A stretch of DNA of 40,374 nt. Source: a virus. Position numbers and translations under genes: made by a program. The notes under the pieces were generated by a model. It did no database searches. It was not told the DNA's origin and saw only the letters and a program-made list of their open reading frames with translations. Within the stretch, counting starts at the first letter, position 1, and every line of letters begins with the position of its first letter. Location of the stretch: the IMG/VR virus record IMGVR_UViG_3300042540_000578, positions 1 through 40,374 of that record; one strand, 5' to 3'. Shown piece after piece: positions 37,928 to 40,374 of the stretch.

Positions 37928-38289
37928 TGTCGGCTGAACGCGCACTGTGGACGCGTCGCAGGGGTGACGACTGGCGTTGGTCGTGGACGACCACCGATGA
38001 CGTGTCGTCCTATGACGACGCGACGGTGCTGGTACAGGTCCGTGCCGGTGTCGATGAGGACGCGACCCTTGTCGCGTCGTCGGAGACGATCGATGACTTC
38101 ACAGCGAACATCACCGTGACAGTCGATTTCGACGCGGGTGAACTCGCATGGCACATCGATGACGCTGTCACCTCGACGTTGGACACCGGCGATTACCAGC
38201 TAGAAGTCCAATGCGAAATCGGCGGTGACGTGACGACGATCCTGGCGCACACCTTGTCGGTTGTCGCGCAGATCGCGGTGGGTGTCTGA
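37927..38289 (+). CDS. Tail-fibre-associated beta protein, BppU-like
   Basis: A 120-residue beta-rich protein, TGATG overlaps at both ends. RRGDDWRWSWTTTDDVSSYDDATVLVQVRAG, then NITVTVDFDAGELAWHIDD and TGDYQLEVQCEIGG, follows the layout of N-terminal domains of baseplate-proximal fibre proteins (BppU N-domain type) that attach fibres to the tail. The fibre gene comes next. The call rests on pattern and place. Confidence 0.6.
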   Translation: MSAERALWTRRRGDDWRWSWTTTDDVSSYDDATVLVQVRAGVDEDATLVASSETIDDFTANITVTVDFDAGELAWHIDDAVTSTLDTGDYQLEVQCEIGGDVTTILAHTLSVVAQIAVGV

Positions 38290-39491
38290 TGGCTGAGTGG
38301 ACGACGACTGTTGCGACGGTGACGTGGACTTCGGTTGATGACCCGTCGGTGTCGTGGGTGACGAACATCGGCCCGGTCACCGTCAACGGCGGCGGTGGTG
38401 GCGGCGGCGCAACGACACTCAACGGCTTGGATGATGTTGTCATCACTGCTGCGGCGTCGGGCGACATTCTGCGCCACAACGGCACCAACTGGGTTGACGT
38501 CGACGGCACCACCCACTACGACGCCGCCGGGACAGCCGCCGGCCTGGTCGACGACCTGTCAGGCGTCAGCAACGCTGCGACGGCAAGGTCGAACCTTGGG
38601 CTCGGTGACGCCGCCACGAAGAACGTCGGCACCACCGCCGGGACCGTCATGGCCGGTGACACGACGATCCCGTCGGCGTACACCGACGAGATGGCGCGTG
38701 ACGCGATCGGGACCGCCTTGACCGCGGGCACTGGTATCACGGTGACACCGAACGACGGTGCCGACACAATCACCGTCGCATCTTCGATCACCCAGTACAC
38801 CGACGAGATGGCCCGCGACGCGTTGGGCACCGCCCTGGTAGCGGGGTCGAACATCACGATCACTCCGAACGACGGTGCGGACACCATCACGATCGCAGCG
38901 TCGTCGTCGGGTTCGGTGTTGCGTGGCCCGTCGACGTGGAACAGCGTCCAGAACTACTCGACGCCAGGTGTCATGTGGGACGCCCTCGCCAACGCTCTTG
39001 CCCTCGCGGCGAACACGATCCGGTACACGCCGTTCCTGGTTCCATCGGGGACACTCGCGGTGGATCGCATCTGGTTCGAGGTCACCACGTTGCAGAGTGG
39101 CAGCAATGCCCGAGTCGGGGTGTGGGCGGCGGACATCAACTGGCAGCCGACCGGCGCACCGCTCATCGACGCCACCACCACCACAGCCACCACCGGAGCG
39201 AAAAACATCACCGTGTCAGCGTCGCTCCCCGCCGGCAGGTACATCGCCGGCATCGTCTCAGACGCCAACATCTCGGTGCGTTGCGGCACGATGCGCCCAA
39301 TGTGGGGCTCCGACCATTCCGGCACCGCAGTCGCAGCCGGCGGCTCGTCACAGATCATCTCCAACCGTCGCGTCGCGCTCACCTATCCAGGCACGATGCC
39401 CACCCCTGGCCCGGCGTGGACCACCACCGACACAGGTGCCACGAACATGGCCGGCGACGCGCTGATCCTGCTGAGAGGAACGTTCTCATGA
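38289..39491 (+). CDS. Tail fibre-like protein with 39-residue repeats
   Basis: A 400-residue protein, TGATG overlap upstream and ATGA downstream. After a Gly run (GGGGGGG near 40) come typical fibre segments (DDVVITAAASGDILRHNGTNWVD, SNAATARSNLGLGDAATKNVGT) and two copies of a 39-residue repeat starting YTDEMARDA. The C-terminal part, from SVLRGPSTWNS, is a separate Trp-containing beta domain, probably the receptor-binding head. It should be a trimeric fibre at the tail tip. Confidence 0.8.
   Translation: MAEWTTTVATVTWTSVDDPSVSWVTNIGPVTVNGGGGGGGATTLNGLDDVVITAAASGDILRHNGTNWVDVDGTTHYDAAGTAAGLVDDLSGVSNAATARSNLGLGDAATKNVGTTAGTVMAGDTTIPSAYTDEMARDAIGTALTAGTGITVTPNDGADTITVASSITQYTDEMARDALGTALVAGSNITITPNDGADTITIAASSSGSVLRGPSTWNSVQNYSTPGVMWDALANALALAANTIRYTPFLVPSGTLAVDRIWFEVTTLQSGSNARVGVWAADINWQPTGAPLIDATTTTATTGAKNITVSASLPAGRYIAGIVSDANISVRCGTMRPMWGSDHSGTAVAAGGSSQIISNRRVALTYPGTMPTPGPAWTTTDTGATNMAGDALILLRGTFS
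38679..38895 (+). repeat. Two 117-bp coding repeats in the fibre gene
   Basis: The segments starting at 38679 and 38796 (period 117 bases, 39 codons) both encode YTDEMARDA, then G-T-A-L, A-G, and T-x-N-D-G-A-D-T-I-T. They make repeated shaft units of the fibre. Fibre repeats of this kind vary in number between relatives through recombination. Confidence 0.75.
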
Positions 39492-39748
39492 GAGTGCTCG
39501 CCACCGACATCGACATCGACGGCCAGGAGACAGCGGTCCGCTACGTCCCCGACGGCGACACGACCATCTGGGAACGCATCCTCGACGCAGGCCAGGTCGT
39601 GTCCGACACCGACACCGGCCAACCGGCGCCGCCGGTCGAGACGTTCGCCGACCCGCTCGAGGACATCGCCGCCGAACTCCCCGCAGCCACCCTCGAAGAG
39701 GTCAACGCGCTGTTGGCCCAGGTGTTGTCTACTCTCGGGGGGAACTGA
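39488..39748 (+). CDS. Small fibre-region protein, 86 aa
   Basis: ATGA overlap upstream and TGATG downstream. Residues 1-30 form strands (RVLATDIDIDGQETAVRYVPDGDTTIW), and the rest is acidic and helical (FADPLEDIAAELPAATLEEVNALLAQV). The size and position suggest a fibre accessory or chaperone, but no family is recognised. Confidence 0.55.
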   Translation: MRVLATDIDIDGQETAVRYVPDGDTTIWERILDAGQVVSDTDTGQPAPPVETFADPLEDIAAELPAATLEEVNALLAQVLSTLGGN

Positions 39749-40026
39749 TGGCCGTTGACCGTCAAGCAGCCAAGCGCGCGAAGCTCGCCGCGCTCATCCA
39801 GCAGGTGTACGCGCAGATCGACGAGTGGCGCACCACCGACATCCCCGCCATCCAGACGGAGATCGACACGCTTGCCGCTGTCGCCAACCGCACCGCCGTC
39901 CAGAACGTCGACCTACGAGCCCTGCGCCGCGACCTCAAGATCGTCCGCTTCGCCCTCCGTCTCGGCAGGGTCGTGCTCCTCGTCGCCGGACAGGCCCGCG
40001 ACGAGGACATCACCGGGAACGACTAA
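39748..40026 (+). CDS. Small helical protein, 92 aa, fibre region
   Basis: TGATG overlap upstream. The chain is helical and basic (RQAAKRAKLAALIQQVYAQIDEW, IQTEIDTLAAVANR, LRALRRDLKIVRFALRLGRVVLLVAGQ). It may form a coiled-coil linker or fibre chaperone; similar short helical proteins occur near actinophage fibres. Function unknown. Confidence 0.55.
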   Translation: MAVDRQAAKRAKLAALIQQVYAQIDEWRTTDIPAIQTEIDTLAAVANRTAVQNVDLRALRRDLKIVRFALRLGRVVLLVAGQARDEDITGND

Positions 40027-40374
40027 GTGGTCCTCCAGATTGTTGAGGTTGGTGACACGGGTGTCGCCGGGTCGGTCGGCTACGGCAACCCCGTCGCCAC
40101 CACCAACGCCGTCTACTGGTTCCCCACATCGGCCGGTGGCGGCGACGTCATCAAATACAACGCCACCACCAACACCATCACCACCATCGCCACAGGCGTC
40201 GCGCACGGCTGGGCTGGTGCGATCCAGGCGAACGACGGGCTCATCTACGCCACCCCCACCGTCACCCACGACACCATCCTGCGGATCACCCCGTCGACCG
40301 ACGCGGTCGCCACCGCCAACCACGGCTCGAGCCCGCTCCGACCGTTCGGTGTCCCCTCAGCGGTCACCGTCGGC
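40027..40374 (+). CDS. Tail protein with beta-propeller-like repeats, 5' part
   Basis: A GTG directly after the upstream stop (TAAGTG) opens a frame that runs off the right edge with 116 codons. The repeats GDVIKYNATTNTITTIATGV, GWAGAIQANDGLIYATPT and DTILRITPSTDAVAT have the kelch/propeller rhythm of strands with Y-x-P-T or R-I-T-P-x-T turns, seen in phage fibre and host-binding proteins. The rest of the gene lies outside the window. Confidence 0.65.
   Translation, partial: MVLQIVEVGDTGVAGSVGYGNPVATTNAVYWFPTSAGGGDVIKYNATTNTITTIATGVAHGWAGAIQANDGLIYATPTVTHDTILRITPSTDAVATANHGSSPLRPFGVPSAVTVG

Noticed and set aside
1-40374. Window as a closed circular genome
   Set aside because: Joining the ends gives the integrase frame a stop after five codons and the right-end tail gene an antisense run over the integrase. 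Both end genes are simply cut.

Overview
This window is a large part of the genome of a temperate, tailed, siphovirus-like phage of an actinomycete. The DNA is GC-rich. It carries two WhiB-type iron-sulfur regulator genes, a family largely confined to Actinomycetota and their phages. Starts are often GTG, and neighbouring genes are packed with 4-base (GTGA/ATGA) or 5-base (TGATG) overlaps. An integrase fragment and a Cro/CI-type repressor, both on the minus strand at the left edge, indicate a lysogenic life style. A long tape-measure gene and a frameshifted tail chaperone pair indicate a long, non-contractile tail. The host cannot be named from the sequence alone. Both ends are cut inside genes, and they do not join into a sensible circle.

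Layout. 1-0.6 kb: integrase fragment and repressor (minus strand). 0.6-11.6 kb: rightward early operon. It starts with a small HTH (excisionase/Cro-like) protein behind a candidate operator, then three tiny membrane proteins. Next come a RecB/Cas4-type exonuclease, a possible ssDNA-binding protein, a GH26-like glycoside hydrolase, a PAPS-reductase-like protein, a resolvase-like nuclease, a WhiB-winged-helix fusion, an HNH-like protein and a primase-polymerase/helicase. The 3' end of that last gene carries DnaA-box-like repeats and a 22-bp inverted repeat. 11.6-11.83 kb: noncoding, AT-rich, with iteron-like and hairpin repeats. 11.8-13.7 kb: HNH nuclease, a Gp88-family gene behind a promoter that looks leaderless, and an unknown gene. 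13.74-14.24 kb: a 500-bp noncoding block full of palindromes, separating early from late genes.

14.2-34.1 kb: late genes in canonical order: small terminase, a second WhiB-like protein, large terminase, portal, MuF-like protein, scaffold, capsid, head-tail adaptor, five consecutive glycosyltransferases, head closure, neck protein, tail terminator, major tail protein, tail chaperones (-1 frameshift), tape measure, distal tail and tail hub. 34.1-37.9 kb: lysis-type genes (membrane proteins, VanY-type peptidase, another holin-like protein) mixed with an unknown structural-type gene and a calcineurin-like phosphoesterase. 37.9-40.4 kb: tail-fibre-like genes running off the end.

How it works together. 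The repressor and the small HTH protein probably control the lysogeny switch. The exonuclease, ssDNA-binding, resolvase-like and primase-helicase genes form the replication/recombination set. The terminase-to-hub genes build the virion. Five glycosyltransferases placed between head-tail genes suggest that the virion, or the host surface, is glycosylated. The least explained elements are the glycosyltransferase block, the two candidate replication origins (one lying where the strand GC bias flips), the glycoside hydrolase inside the early operon, and the hairpin-rich region ahead of the terminase.
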